Below are positions 41,776 through 48,808 of a DNA stretch of 62,160 bases, piece by piece. Numbering within the stretch: the stretch's first letter is position 1; each line of letters opens with the position of its first letter. A program made the position numbers and the translations under genes. The notes beneath the pieces are model-generated. The model was not told the DNA's origin. It worked only from the letters and a program-made list of their open reading frames with translations, and searched no databases. Source of the DNA: a virus; the IMG/VR virus record IMGVR_UViG_3300020129_000334, positions 1 through 62,160 of that record; one strand, given 5' to 3'.

Positions 41776-42420
41776 ATGAGCAATTCCCACTGGCCGGACT
41801 CCAACCTGATGGCGCTGAAGGGCGTCGCCGCGCGCCTGGGCATCGAATGGCGGGATCTTCTCGCCGTCATGGCCAACGAGAGCGCGTGCCTGCCGGACCC
41901 CCCGCACAACGGCCCTGCGCGCGGCCTGATTCAGTTTGAGCCGGAGACGCTGCACCGGTTGGGCTGGAACGGGAGCCCCAACGACTTCGCGCGGGCCAAC
42001 GGGGTAGCGGAGCAGCTCGATTACGTGGAGCGGTACTACCTGCCGTACGCGCGCTCAGGCTTGCTCGCTCCGGGGCTTGGGGCGCTCTATACGGCGACGT
42101 TCCTCCCGGCCCTTCTTCGCCATGCGGGGGACACCGATTACGTGCTCTGCGGGCTGACAGGGCCCCTGGCGTGGGCGTACCGCTCTAACCGCGGATTCGA
42201 TCGCGAAGGGAAGGGGACGATCACCGTCGGGGACCTCATGACCGCGGCCCAGCATGCCCTTGAGCGCGTAGGGCTGGCCCAGGAGATCATCGCCCGGCTG
42301 GAAGCGATCGAAGGGGATGCCGAGCCCGCCGCCGTGGCCATTGACGTGACCGATGGGGGCCAGGATAAGCCGGCCTTCCTCGTTCCGCCGGCCAATGACA
42401 CGGACGAAGAGGCGGGATAA
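41776..42420 (+). CDS. Lytic transglycosylase-type endolysin, 214 aa
   Basis: I start at ATG 41776 (MSNSHWPDSNLMALKGVAAR), which has a GAGG site. A TTG at 41713 overlapping the preceding stop would add 21 residues. The motif VMANESACLP carries the catalytic Glu of the SLT/goose-lysozyme-like fold (Glu35 from this start), and PARGLIQFEP supplies the G-L-x-Q block. It cuts peptidoglycan glycan strands at lysis. The C-terminal tail has another PAND-type motif. Last gene of the rightward virion/lysis block. Confidence 0.8.
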   Translation: MSNSHWPDSNLMALKGVAARLGIEWRDLLAVMANESACLPDPPHNGPARGLIQFEPETLHRLGWNGSPNDFARANGVAEQLDYVERYYLPYARSGLLAPGLGALYTATFLPALLRHAGDTDYVLCGLTGPLAWAYRSNRGFDREGKGTITVGDLMTAAQHALERVGLAQEIIARLEAIEGDAEPAAVAIDVTDGGQDKPAFLVPPANDTDEEAG

Positions 42421-42497
42421 AGCGCGGGCGACAAAATCGCAGTGTCTGGGGGTCAGGCTTGCGCCCGGCCAAGAAATTCGCCTTTCGGCGCCAGCTC
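42421..42497. other. Gap after the endolysin with a small hairpin
   Basis: Contains CGCC-TTT-CGGCG (42478-42489 region), a short strong hairpin, without a following T-run. It lies between the end of the rightward lysis genes and the leftward array of structured elements, so it could serve as a weak terminator for either direction. Confidence 0.3.
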
Positions 42498-42566
42498 CTG
42501 CTGGTACGAGGTGGAGTCGAACCACTTCCTGGATGTAGACCCTACGGCATTCGCCCGCGCCAGCAG
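42498..42566 (-). ncRNA. Structured tRNA-like element B
   Basis: Read on the minus strand, CTGCTGG (42566-42560) pairs perfectly with CCAGCAG (42504-42498), closing a 69-base element. Inside are a GGC-GAAT-GCC mini-hairpin and a T-arm-like hairpin GTGG-TTCGACT-CCAC (42525-42511). It shares AATGC...TAGGGTCTACATC with element C and part of element A. It lacks a proper anticodon arm, and the T-arm does not abut the closing stem, so it is not an ordinary tRNA. Confidence 0.45.
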
Positions 42567-42572
42567 CGTAGC

Positions 42573-42755
42573 CTACGTCTTCGGGCAGCGACAGCCGTTA
42601 TTGAGGATCACGTCCAGCTCAAGACGGACCGCCTCGTAGGCCGCCCCACGAAGCTTGTGCTCCTCGCCCGCTAGAGGCTGAAGACGAATCCGCACGTCCG
42701 ACTCCGCCTCGCAGACGTCGCAGATCACGTTGAGGTAGATTCGCGGGTGCTTCAT
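42573..42755 (-). CDS. Small Cys-pair protein inside the RNA array, 60 aa
   Basis: ATG 42755 gives MKHPRIYLNVICDVCEAESD, a strand plus CDVC knuckle, then a charged helix and a C-terminal CRC. Amino-acid composition is normal, unlike the upstream part of the frame, so I call only this part. It lies between elements C (its immediate leader) and B. Function unknown; a gene whose leader is a structured RNA might be regulated by it. Confidence 0.55.
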   Translation of the reverse strand: MKHPRIYLNVICDVCEAESDVRIRLQPLAGEEHKLRGAAYEAVRLELDVILNNGCRCPKT

Positions 42756-42767
42756 GGGCTGAAAAGT

Positions 42768-42835
42768 GCCGACGACAAGGGTACTGCTGGCCGGACTCGA
42801 CGTTTGCGATGTAGAGCCCGATTGCATTCGTCGGC
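42768..42835 (-). ncRNA. Structured element C (leader of the 42573-42755 gene)
   Basis: The closing helix GCCGACGA (42835-42828) / TCGTCGGC (42775-42768) is a perfect 8-base inverted repeat. Inside, CGGGCTC (42820-42814) pairs with GAGTCCG (42798-42792) with one G-U, leaving a loop that starts TACATC. The internal-loop sequence AATGC is shared with elements A and B. It ends 12 bases before a start codon. Confidence 0.45.
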
Positions 42836-42843
42836 TGAATAGC

Positions 42844-42978
42844 GCTGGTGACAAAGGGCGTAGAGATGTTTTTCGCGCTCTACCAATTGAGCTACCGCAG
42901 ACTCGCGCCTGCGACCTGGACTCGAACCAGGAGCCTCGACTGTTACAAGCAGTGTAATCCCTACAAGCATTCACCAGC
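42844..42978 (-). tRNA. Element A: possible circularly permuted tRNA-Thr (TGT)
   Basis: On the minus strand the order is: outer helix GCTGGTG, second helix GTAGGGAT, anticodon arm ACTG-CTTGTAA-CAGT (anticodon TGT at 42947-42945), T-arm CCTGG-TTCGAGT-CCAGG (42931-42915), acceptor 3' strand TCGCAGG. A 6-base link follows, then acceptor 5' strand TCTGCGG, TA, D-arm GCTC-AATTGGTA-GAGC (42892-42877), then ATCTCTAC and CACCAGC closing the two outer helices. The acceptor strands pair 7 of 7 with two G-U. All tRNA parts are present, but the 3' half precedes the 5' half. The alternative is two adjacent degenerate tRNAs. Confidence 0.45.
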
Positions 42979-42981
42979 AGT

Positions 42982-43074
42982 CCACGCCAGCGGAATCGAA
43001 CCGCCGCCCCCCGGACCTCTCCCGGCTTTCCCTTTCAGAGCCACGGAAGCAATTCGGGCACACCGAGCGCGTGG
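42982..43074 (-). ncRNA. Element D: tRNA-like sequence with long variable region
   Basis: On the minus strand CCACGC (43074-43069) pairs with GCGTGG (42987-42982). The T-arm-like GGCGG-TTCGATT-CCGCT directly abuts the 3' acceptor strand GGCGTGG, followed by A, as in a real tRNA. The middle (about 60 bases) gives no convincing anticodon stem. It could be a decayed long-variable-arm tRNA or a tRNA-derived structured RNA. Confidence 0.4.
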
Positions 43075-43166
43075 AAACGGGAAGGGCATCAACGAGTCGC
43101 CAAGCTTTGAAGCAGCTCGCCACCCCCTTCCCCTAGAGGCCTAACAGACGAATCCCGGGTCGTCCA

Positions 43167-43646
43167 TCACCGTTTGCCCGCAGCGCCCACGTAGGCATTG
43201 AAGGTGCTGGTAAAGGCGGCCTTCCAGCTCCAATCGTCCATGACCCAGGCCGCGAATTGCTGGTCCGTGAGGTTGATTTCGGTGAGCGTCGTCATCTCCA
43301 GCGCCTTGATCGCGCGGTCGTAGTCCTTCGTATGCTCGCTGGGCTCCATGACGGCAAAGTGCGTCGTGACCGGCTTTCCCGTCTTCGCGTCCCGCAGCGC
43401 ATTCTCCAGCATGGCGATCACTTCATTGCGGAAGCCCTCGGCGGCTACCTTGTACTGCGCTTCATGGTCCTTTCGGTTCTTCAGCACGACGGCCAGCAGC
43501 TCGGCCTTGTTGACCGGAATCAGGTTTCGTCCGTCAGGATTCTGGAACACGGCTCCTCCCTTCGTTTCAGTGGGTGAGATCAAGCGTGCTTCGTAAACGT
43601 CATAGCCAGCGAATTCGAGCGGCATCCAATCAGAAGGGGATGTCAT
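43167..43646 (-). CDS. Phage protein of unknown function downstream of recombination genes, 159 aa
   Basis: Start MTSPSDWMPLEFAGYDVYEA at ATG 43646 overlaps the previous gene by 17 bases; ATG 43625 is an alternative. Conserved-looking segments HFAVMEPSEHTKDYDRAIKA and FAAWVMDDWSWKAAFTSTF recur in phage proteins encoded near single-strand-annealing genes. No catalytic motif identified. Last gene of the leftward recombination module. Confidence 0.65.
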   Translation of the reverse strand: MTSPSDWMPLEFAGYDVYEARLISPTETKGGAVFQNPDGRNLIPVNKAELLAVVLKNRKDHEAQYKVAAEGFRNEVIAMLENALRDAKTGKPVTTHFAVMEPSEHTKDYDRAIKALEMTTLTEINLTDQQFAAWVMDDWSWKAAFTSTFNAYVGAAGKR

Positions 43647-44154
43647 CGTCGTCGGTCCCCGTGCCGCCAAAGTCCACGACGTCATTCGCCGGGTCGTTGC
43701 TGAGGTCGAGCGGCGGTGCGGTGTAGTCCTGCGCGCGCGGTACCGGCACAAGCGACGTGTCCTGGCTCCCGCCCTGCTGCCATCCGCTCTTGATTCGCAA
43801 GGCCCAGCCTCGAGCGCGACGTGCATCCAGGCGCTTGAATGTCGAGGTCAGCCGCTGCTTTGAATCGACGCGGTTCTGCTCATCGTCCTTCTTGGCCTGC
43901 CATTCCAGGAAGCCGGCGAGCGATTCGAGGAAGTCGGGCGGACAATGGCTGTAGGGCTTCCCGCGCTGGCTGGGACCCGTCCACTTCGGCGGATCGTTGC
44001 GCACGAGGGGATTGCCGTACTTGCCATCGAGCTCATTCGGTAGGCTCGTCGGCTGCGCAGTCGGATTGCGAGCCAGGATGGCCTCGAGCACCGATACGCG
44101 CTTCTTCAGGTCGTCCAGCTCGGCGCCGACGTTTCGATAATCTCGCTCGGCCAT
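43630..44154 (-). CDS. Recombination-module protein with an SSB-like acidic tip, 174 aa
   Basis: ATG 44154, with AAGGGG before it, gives MAERDYRNVGAELDDLKKRV, an N-terminal coiled coil. A basic middle follows (RLTSTFKRLDARRARGWALR), then a linker ending GTDDDDIPF. D-D-D-I-P-F is the C-terminal tip by which bacterial SSB recruits partner proteins. The body does not look like an OB-fold SSB. It may mimic or bridge SSB interactions next to the nuclease and Bet annealase. Confidence 0.6.
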   Translation of the reverse strand: MAERDYRNVGAELDDLKKRVSVLEAILARNPTAQPTSLPNELDGKYGNPLVRNDPPKWTGPSQRGKPYSHCPPDFLESLAGFLEWQAKKDDEQNRVDSKQRLTSTFKRLDARRARGWALRIKSGWQQGGSQDTSLVPVPRAQDYTAPPLDLSNDPANDVVDFGGTGTDDDDIPF

Positions 44155-44156
44155 GA

Positions 44157-45230
44157 TTACCCCTTCAGGATGCGGATTCCCGCGCTTTCTCGGTTCGAAT
44201 ACGAGCAGCTCGCGATCTCCTCGTCGGTAGCCCCCTTGGCGCGAGCAAGAGCGATGAGATCGGACACGCTGGTGCGATTGACGTTGCGGTAGGTCTCCTT
44301 GAGGATGCCGCCCTCCACCCGCCATTCCTTCCCATCGACGAAGTGGGCGACCCCCGCCTTGAGCTGCTTGGCCAGAGCCTCGTACGTCTTCAGGCGGTGA
44401 AGGACATAGGCGGCCTCTTCGGCATCGTTCGGCGTGAAGGTAAGCGAGCGGCCGTTTTCGTTCGCCGGCAGGAGCGAGTCCATCTTCGTCAGCACACCCT
44501 GCGTCTCGGGGCAGCGGCCGAACGCTCCGCAACGAAGCTCCGTGCAGTGGGGCCCAGGATTCGGCGCGGCGTTGCCCACCTCGTCCAGAAGATCGTACGT
44601 GTCGCTGGCGATGGCCTCGATCTCAAGCGGCTTGAAGGTGCGGACGTGATGCGAAACGCCGTCCTCCGTCGCATGAAGGAGCCCGCCGCGCACCTGAGAC
44701 ACGCCGAAGCACCACGCGACTGCCAAGGCGTTGAGCCCGATCTGGCCCCAATAGCCCTCGCTCGTGTGGCCCGTCTTCCAGTCGAGGATGAGCGGCATAT
44801 CGGCACCAACGAGCGCGCTCCCGCCCGGCATCAAGAGGTCGAGCGTCATGCCGAATTGAAAGGGGGCCTTGAGGTCGCCGTAGTCCCGCACGCCCGCCGT
44901 CGTCACGGCCCAGGCGCGGCGCTTCTCGAGGTCCACCGCCATCTTCAGCTCGGCGAAAGCTGCGTCGTTGCCCACGAACGTCTCGAGCCACGCGAGCATG
45001 TGCTTCCAGACGCGGAGCATGCGCGGAAGCTGGTCCTCCACGTCGTACTCACGCGCGATCAGCACGACGTCCGGGTACGTATGCGTCTTGACCCAAACCT
45101 CCCCGCACTTGTGGAGCGCTCGGCCGAAGCGAGAATCCTCACTGTCCCCCCAACGGTCCATCTCTTCGGCCTCCCGGAACGGATAGCGGCACTTGGCGAG
45201 GAGGGCGGCCTTGCTGGCGCTAAACTTCAC
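44157..45230 (-). CDS. RecB/Cas4-like PD-(D/E)xK exonuclease, 357 aa
   Basis: GTG 45230 overlaps the previous stop (GTGA) and reads VKFSASKAALLAKCRYPF. The nuclease motif is GADMPLILDWKTGHTSEG (about residues 140-160), the I-x-D-x-K-T-G signature of RecB/Cas4 nucleases, followed by QIGLNALAVAW. Cys14 and the cluster CTELRCGAFGRC (about 226-239) could hold a 4Fe-4S cluster as in Cas4 and AddB. It likely resects DNA ends for the Bet annealase encoded upstream. Confidence 0.8.
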   Translation of the reverse strand: MKFSASKAALLAKCRYPFREAEEMDRWGDSEDSRFGRALHKCGEVWVKTHTYPDVVLIAREYDVEDQLPRMLRVWKHMLAWLETFVGNDAAFAELKMAVDLEKRRAWAVTTAGVRDYGDLKAPFQFGMTLDLLMPGGSALVGADMPLILDWKTGHTSEGYWGQIGLNALAVAWCFGVSQVRGGLLHATEDGVSHHVRTFKPLEIEAIASDTYDLLDEVGNAAPNPGPHCTELRCGAFGRCPETQGVLTKMDSLLPANENGRSLTFTPNDAEEAAYVLHRLKTYEALAKQLKAGVAHFVDGKEWRVEGGILKETYRNVNRTSVSDLIALARAKGATDEEIASCSYSNRESAGIRILKG

Positions 45231-45412
45231 GGCAACCCCTCCACGAATCGGTAGTAGAAGTCGCGCCCGACGTAGGCATCGCACCGGCGGCAGAGAAAGC
45301 GGCGCTTCGGTCGTTGGGCTCGGAGACGAAAGCGGGGGTCCAGCGTCACGTGGCCTTCGGGGCAGACGATGATCCAGACGCCTTCAGGTGGAGAGACCTT
45401 CTCGTCGCTCAC
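45227..45412 (-). CDS. Small zinc-knuckle protein, 61 aa
   Basis: GTG 45412 overlaps the previous stop (GTGA): [21 protein letters not shown] Cys in IIVCPEGH and the pair CRRC suggest metal binding. It is coupled to the nuclease gene downstream. Function unknown. Confidence 0.6.
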   Translation of the reverse strand: MSDEKVSPPEGVWIIVCPEGHVTLDPRFRLRAQRPKRRFLCRRCDAYVGRDFYYRFVEGLP

Positions 45413-45564
45413 CGCAGCACCTTCGGGTCGTAGCAAGTGCCTCCCGACGGCTCGCCACCGCGATCCCGGCACTCACGCCGCTCGCAAGCGCGTTCCGTCA
45501 ACAAGCACAGGATGATGCCGGCCCACACCCCGAGATAGAGCCCGAGCTTCGTCCCGCTGCTCAC
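45409..45564 (-). CDS. 51-aa membrane microprotein with Cys tail
   Basis: GTG 45564 overlaps the Bet stop (GTGA): [20 protein letters not shown]. One membrane helix (about residues 7-22) is followed by a tail with four Cys (ACERREC, GGTCYD). Its stop overlaps the next GTG. Both couplings support translation. Role unknown; an unexpected membrane protein inside a recombination operon. Confidence 0.55.
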   Translation of the reverse strand: MSSGTKLGLYLGVWAGIILCLLTERACERRECRDRGGEPSGGTCYDPKVLR

Positions 45565-46373
45565 GGCACCGGCCCCCGCAGGCGCTCCGCATGGATGCCG
45601 TACTCGACGTCGAGCGCATTGCGGAGGTTGTCGCGGAACGGCAGCGAGTGCGCGTGGGCGATGATGGCGTCGAGAGCTGCGAGCGTCGGCGCATTGGCCA
45701 TCGCTTCCGCCATCTCGCGCGCCACCTCCGACTGCTTGCGCCCCTGGGGCTTCGTCTCGGCCTGGGGAGGAGCCCCGTTGTCGTTGGCCGGCTCGCGGCG
45801 CCCGTTGTCGTTGGCCGGCGGGTCGGCCTGGGCCATCTCGTCGTCGGTGTAGAGGTTGGCCAAATCCTCCGGGAACGCGCGACGCAGGGCCAGAGCCTCA
45901 GCGCACTTCGCGATCATGACCTCGGGCATCTTCAGCCAAAGGTTGGCGCTGGAGTACGAGGTGAATCGAGCGACGCCCCACATGACTTCGCGGAAGCCCT
46001 TGCGGTAGACCCCGATCTTCGCCGCAGCAGGCGCTCCCTTGTCGAGCCAGACGTCTTTCCAGACGCCATCCGGGCCGCACCAGAAGGGACCAACCTGGCC
46101 CTCGTACTCGCGCGTGCGGGCGGCGATGACCCGAAAACCATCGATTGACGTTTGGAAGGTGACGCGGTACTCACCGCCCGCCTGCCGCTTGATGGCGTAG
46201 ATTTGCTTGCGGAAAGGGTCGAGCTTCGAACGTTTACAGACCTCAACGAACAGAGCGAATTCGGCATCCGTGAGATCGCGCGCGACCGTCCGCTTCAGCA
46301 CGTCGAGCTGATCGGTCGTGTACTGCACCAGCGCCGAATGATCAGGCGTCATGGCGGCCAAAGCCGTAGACAT
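45561..46373 (-). CDS. bet: Bet/RecT-type single-strand annealing protein, 270 aa
   Basis: The motifs [26 protein letters not shown] and [18 protein letters not shown] are characteristic of lambda Bet/RecT family annealases. [14 protein letters not shown]-like acidic ends precede a linker with two PANDN motifs and a helical C-terminus. It coats and anneals single strands made by the partner exonuclease. First gene of the leftward recombination unit. A CTTGCAAC/CTTGCAAG pair and a GTGAAAGGGGGAG ribosome site lie upstream. Confidence 0.9.
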   Translation of the reverse strand: MSTALAAMTPDHSALVQYTTDQLDVLKRTVARDLTDAEFALFVEVCKRSKLDPFRKQIYAIKRQAGGEYRVTFQTSIDGFRVIAARTREYEGQVGPFWCGPDGVWKDVWLDKGAPAAAKIGVYRKGFREVMWGVARFTSYSSANLWLKMPEVMIAKCAEALALRRAFPEDLANLYTDDEMAQADPPANDNGRREPANDNGAPPQAETKPQGRKQSEVAREMAEAMANAPTLAALDAIIAHAHSLPFRDNLRNALDVEYGIHAERLRGPVP

Positions 46374-46527
46374 CGGCTCCCCCTTTCACTTGGGAAATGG
46401 GCAAGGGGCGCCAAACGCTTACGCGTCCAACACCCCAAGCGAGCCGCAACCTACGCTTTCACTTGCAACACTTGCAAGCGTTATTTTCTACACAGGTTTC
46501 CCACCCGTGACCCGCTTTGAAAGCGCC
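46374..46527 (-). promoter_or_regulatory. Promoter/operator region of the Bet operon
   Basis: A 154-base gap. CTTGCAAC (46462-46469) and CTTGCAAG (46471-46478) lie in tandem, followed by an A/T-rich GTTATTTTCTACAC stretch that is unusual in this GC-rich DNA and could hold a promoter. The ribosome site for bet (AAAGGGGGAG) lies at the left end. Probably the regulated promoter for recombination genes. Confidence 0.5.
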
Positions 46528-47220
46528 TTACTCCGGGCCTGCGTTTCGCGGCGTTTCCTCGGGAGCGTTGCGCGGGTCGGCGATCTTCAAGGCCGCTTCC
46601 AGGCGATCCAGAACTTGCTGCCAGTGGCTGGGCGTCGGCAGGTCGCGATCCCCATGCGTGCCGTAGCCGCTGCGTGCCGTTTCGACGGCCTGCTCGGGCC
46701 AATTCCGCCCATTCTCGCCATGGTAGAGCAGGCAAAGCTCCAGGTTGGGGAAGCGCGCGTCCTTCAGGTGCACGAGTCGCGTCAATGCCGCCAAACGATG
46801 GCCCTCCCCGGTCGCCCACTTGGACGAATCGCGGGAAGGTACAGGGTGCGTCCCGTTCTGGGCAACTGCTTTGGGCTTGGGCGGCGCGAGCTTGGGCGGA
46901 TTCGCCGCGAGGTGCTGACGTCGCTCTTTCCACTTCGGCAGATCGGCCTCTTTCGCGATGGCCTTTGCTGCTGCGGCCGGCGTGATCTCCAGGCTCGCGA
47001 GCTTGTCGATGATCTCGGTCGAGACCTGAAAGGCCACCGCCAGCGCTTGCCGCTTCCGGGCAGACAGGAGCGCGCTATGGCCGCTTTCAAGCTTCGAAAT
47101 GTCCGAGTACGAGAGCCCCTCGTCGTGCCCGCGGAGCACCAAGTCCTTCGGCGCGAGGCCAACTTTCTCACGAAGAGCCTTGAAAGCGGCTCCGATGTCG
47201 CGTTTATCTGCCACGATCAC
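46528..47220 (-). CDS. XRE-family HTH regulator (CI-like candidate), 230 aa
   Basis: GTG start at 47220. The N-terminal 75 residues form an HTH (IGAAFKALREKVGLAPKDLV, LSYSDISKLESGHSALLSAR). The remainder is a basic Pro/Lys-rich linker and a C-terminal helical region with HLKDARFPNLELCLLYHG. It diverges from a small gene at 47355 across 134 bases containing inverted repeats. That is the layout of a lysogeny switch, so it is a candidate repressor. There is no S24 protease motif. Confidence 0.65.
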   Translation of the reverse strand: MIVADKRDIGAAFKALREKVGLAPKDLVLRGHDEGLSYSDISKLESGHSALLSARKRQALAVAFQVSTEIIDKLASLEITPAAAAKAIAKEADLPKWKERRQHLAANPPKLAPPKPKAVAQNGTHPVPSRDSSKWATGEGHRLAALTRLVHLKDARFPNLELCLLYHGENGRNWPEQAVETARSGYGTHGDRDLPTPSHWQQVLDRLEAALKIADPRNAPEETPRNAGPE

Positions 47221-47354
47221 AGTACCGAGCGGAACTAGTGCCCGGCCTCCCGGTTGTCTAGAGCGTCGAAAGTTTTGTCACTTCTGCAATCTTACTTTTC
47301 GACCTTGAAAGTAGCGCTTGCGCTGTACCAACTGGATCTGTACGGTCCCGGCTC
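47221..47354. promoter_or_regulatory. Divergent control region with inverted repeats
   Basis: Between the leftward XRE gene and the rightward gene at 47355. GTCGAAAGT (47265-47273) is mirrored by ACTTTTCGAC (47294-47303) with one extra base, and CTTGAAAGT (47304-47312) follows directly. AGCGCTTGCGCT is a further inverted repeat just after. The region is clearly more A/T-rich than its surroundings. These are probable operators of the XRE regulator or its antagonist. Confidence 0.55.
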
Positions 47355-47621
47355 GTGAAGAGTGAAAGGCGCGTTACGGCCGCGGGTCGAAAGCTGCGCG
47401 CGCTACTGAACCAGACGGGTGAGAGCCTCACGAGCTTCTGCCGACGTCATGCGTCGCTGCGGAAGCATCGGATTGCTGTTCTTCGGATCATCAACGGCGA
47501 CCGGTACCGGCTGATCCCGGCGGACACCGTGATTCGGCTGCGCAAGGCGATGCGAGAGGAAGGGATGGACCTGCCGGTCGAGGCGTTCGGGAGCGACACC
47601 GCTCGAAAACTCGCCGGGTGA
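47355..47621 (+). CDS. Small DNA-binding-like protein (Cro-position), 88 aa
   Basis: GTG start at 47355. A basic protein beginning VKSERRVTAAGRKLRALL, with LTSFCRRHASLRKHRIAVL and RYRLIPADTVIRLRKAM, compatible with a helix-turn-helix. It is the first gene of the rightward unit opposite the XRE gene, the position of Cro in lambdoid switches. Identity as a Cro-type protein is inference from position. Confidence 0.55.
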   Translation: MKSERRVTAAGRKLRALLNQTGESLTSFCRRHASLRKHRIAVLRIINGDRYRLIPADTVIRLRKAMREEGMDLPVEAFGSDTARKLAG

Positions 47622-47654
47622 ACCATTCTTCGAATCTAAGATTGCTCGACTCAG

Positions 47655-47662
47655 GTTGCAAG
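47655..47662. promoter_or_regulatory. GTTGCAAG site before the 47680 gene
   Basis: A single-mismatch version of the CTTGCAAG element, 18 bases before the ATG at 47680. It lies in the 58-base gap after the Cro-position gene. Consistent with a shared operator family at gene starts. Confidence 0.4.
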
Positions 47663-47679
47663 CACGAAGAGGGGGCGTG

Positions 47680-47868
47680 ATGGACGAGGATGAGTATCGA
47701 TCGCTCCTCCGACGCGCAGCTGGGGCACTTCGGGACGTAGATCGGGCAGCGGCAGGAGCGAGAGAGTTAGCCGCAGAAATCGACGAAAAGCTGGACGATG
47801 AGGAGCGACGCCATGAGCAACGGGGCGATCGGAACAACGGGGAAGGGATACCGAATGGTAACGGGTGA
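47680..47868 (+). CDS. Small helical protein, 62 aa
   Basis: ATG 47680 follows a GAGGGGG site and reads MDEDEYRSLLRRAAGALRD. It is a charged helical protein (GARELAAEIDEKLDDEERR) with a Gly/Asn-rich tail. Its 3' end overlaps the start of the ParB-like gene in another frame. Function unknown. Confidence 0.55.
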   Translation: MDEDEYRSLLRRAAGALRDVDRAAAGARELAAEIDEKLDDEERRHEQRGDRNNGEGIPNGNG

Positions 47869-48808
47869 TAAGCCTCCGGTGCCTGCGACCGTGACGGAAG
47901 AGGAGATCGAGAAGGCGTATCAGGCGGCAACCTCGGGACCGGCAGCAACGCCGACGCGCAAGCGGGGAGAGCCTTGGGCCGCGCTCGAGGAAATCACGCC
48001 GGAGCGGGCGATGGAGCTGCTCGCGAAGAACGGGGCCAACCGCCGCATCAGCGAGCCCTGGGTCAAGAGCCTCGCGCGGGATATCGTTCAACGGCGCTGG
48101 CAGATCGATGGCAATGCGATCCGGATCGCCGACTCTGGCCGCTTGCTCGATGGGCAGCACCGCCTCAGCGCCATCATCCAGGCCAAGAAGCCGGTCCGGA
48201 CCTTCGTGATCTACGGGCTGAAAGAGGAGGTGATGCACAACATCGACCGCGGCCGCCCCCGCACGCTCGGTGACCTCCTCAAGATCAATCGCGGCATCAA
48301 GGCCTCGGGGCTCGTCTCCGGCATCATTGGCCAGCTCGCCGTCTTCGACTTCGGGGTCGAGGCCATTCACGGCAAGCTCAAGATCACCTACTCCGACGCC
48401 GAAGCGATCTTGAATGAGTACCAGGAGCACATCGACTGGGCGGTGAAGGCGATCGGGATGAAGATCGAGCCTGGGATTCCGAGCGGTGGCGGGGCCATGC
48501 TGGCGGCCTTCATCTTCGTGCGCTCGATCCCTCGTTGCAAAGAGCGAGTGACGGACTTCGCGGATCGCTTCAAGACGGGCCGGCGCCTTCGGTCCAGCGG
48601 TGACCCCGCCGAAGCTTTGCGGACCATGTGCGCTCGCATGATGAACGATGGCGGCACCGACCGACGCAACAACGCCGTCAAGACTCTTCGGGCACTCGAG
48701 GCGGAGCTGAATAAGGAGCCCCTCTCTCTACTGAAGGTCGATTCCAACGTCGTCGCGCGAATGGTGAAGGTGAAAGAGGAGGCGATCGCCCGCCATGGCC
48801 GCTCTTGA
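47813..48808 (+). CDS. ParB N-terminal-like domain protein, 331 aa
   Basis: The start at ATG 47813 has a clean GAGGAG site; ATG 47855 would reduce overlap with the previous gene. The region LAKNGANRRISEPWVKSLAR, then WQIDGNAIRIAD and LLDGQHRLSAII resembles the ParB/Srx nuclease-like fold (D-G-x-H-R block), which in ParB binds CTP. Phages carry such proteins as transcription or DNA-modification accessories. The C-terminal half is helical. It is followed, with overlap, by the excisionase-like gene. Confidence 0.7.
   Translation: MSNGAIGTTGKGYRMVTGDKPPVPATVTEEEIEKAYQAATSGPAATPTRKRGEPWAALEEITPERAMELLAKNGANRRISEPWVKSLARDIVQRRWQIDGNAIRIADSGRLLDGQHRLSAIIQAKKPVRTFVIYGLKEEVMHNIDRGRPRTLGDLLKINRGIKASGLVSGIIGQLAVFDFGVEAIHGKLKITYSDAEAILNEYQEHIDWAVKAIGMKIEPGIPSGGGAMLAAFIFVRSIPRCKERVTDFADRFKTGRRLRSSGDPAEALRTMCARMMNDGGTDRRNNAVKTLRALEAELNKEPLSLLKVDSNVVARMVKVKEEAIARHGRS

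Noticed and set aside
42498-42835. Elements B and C as amber-suppressor tRNAs, because a T-CTA-CA stretch could be read as an anticodon loop.
   Set aside because: Neither has a matching anticodon stem, position 37 would be C, and in element A the same sequence lies outside the real anticodon arm. The shared stretch is better seen as part of a common internal structure.
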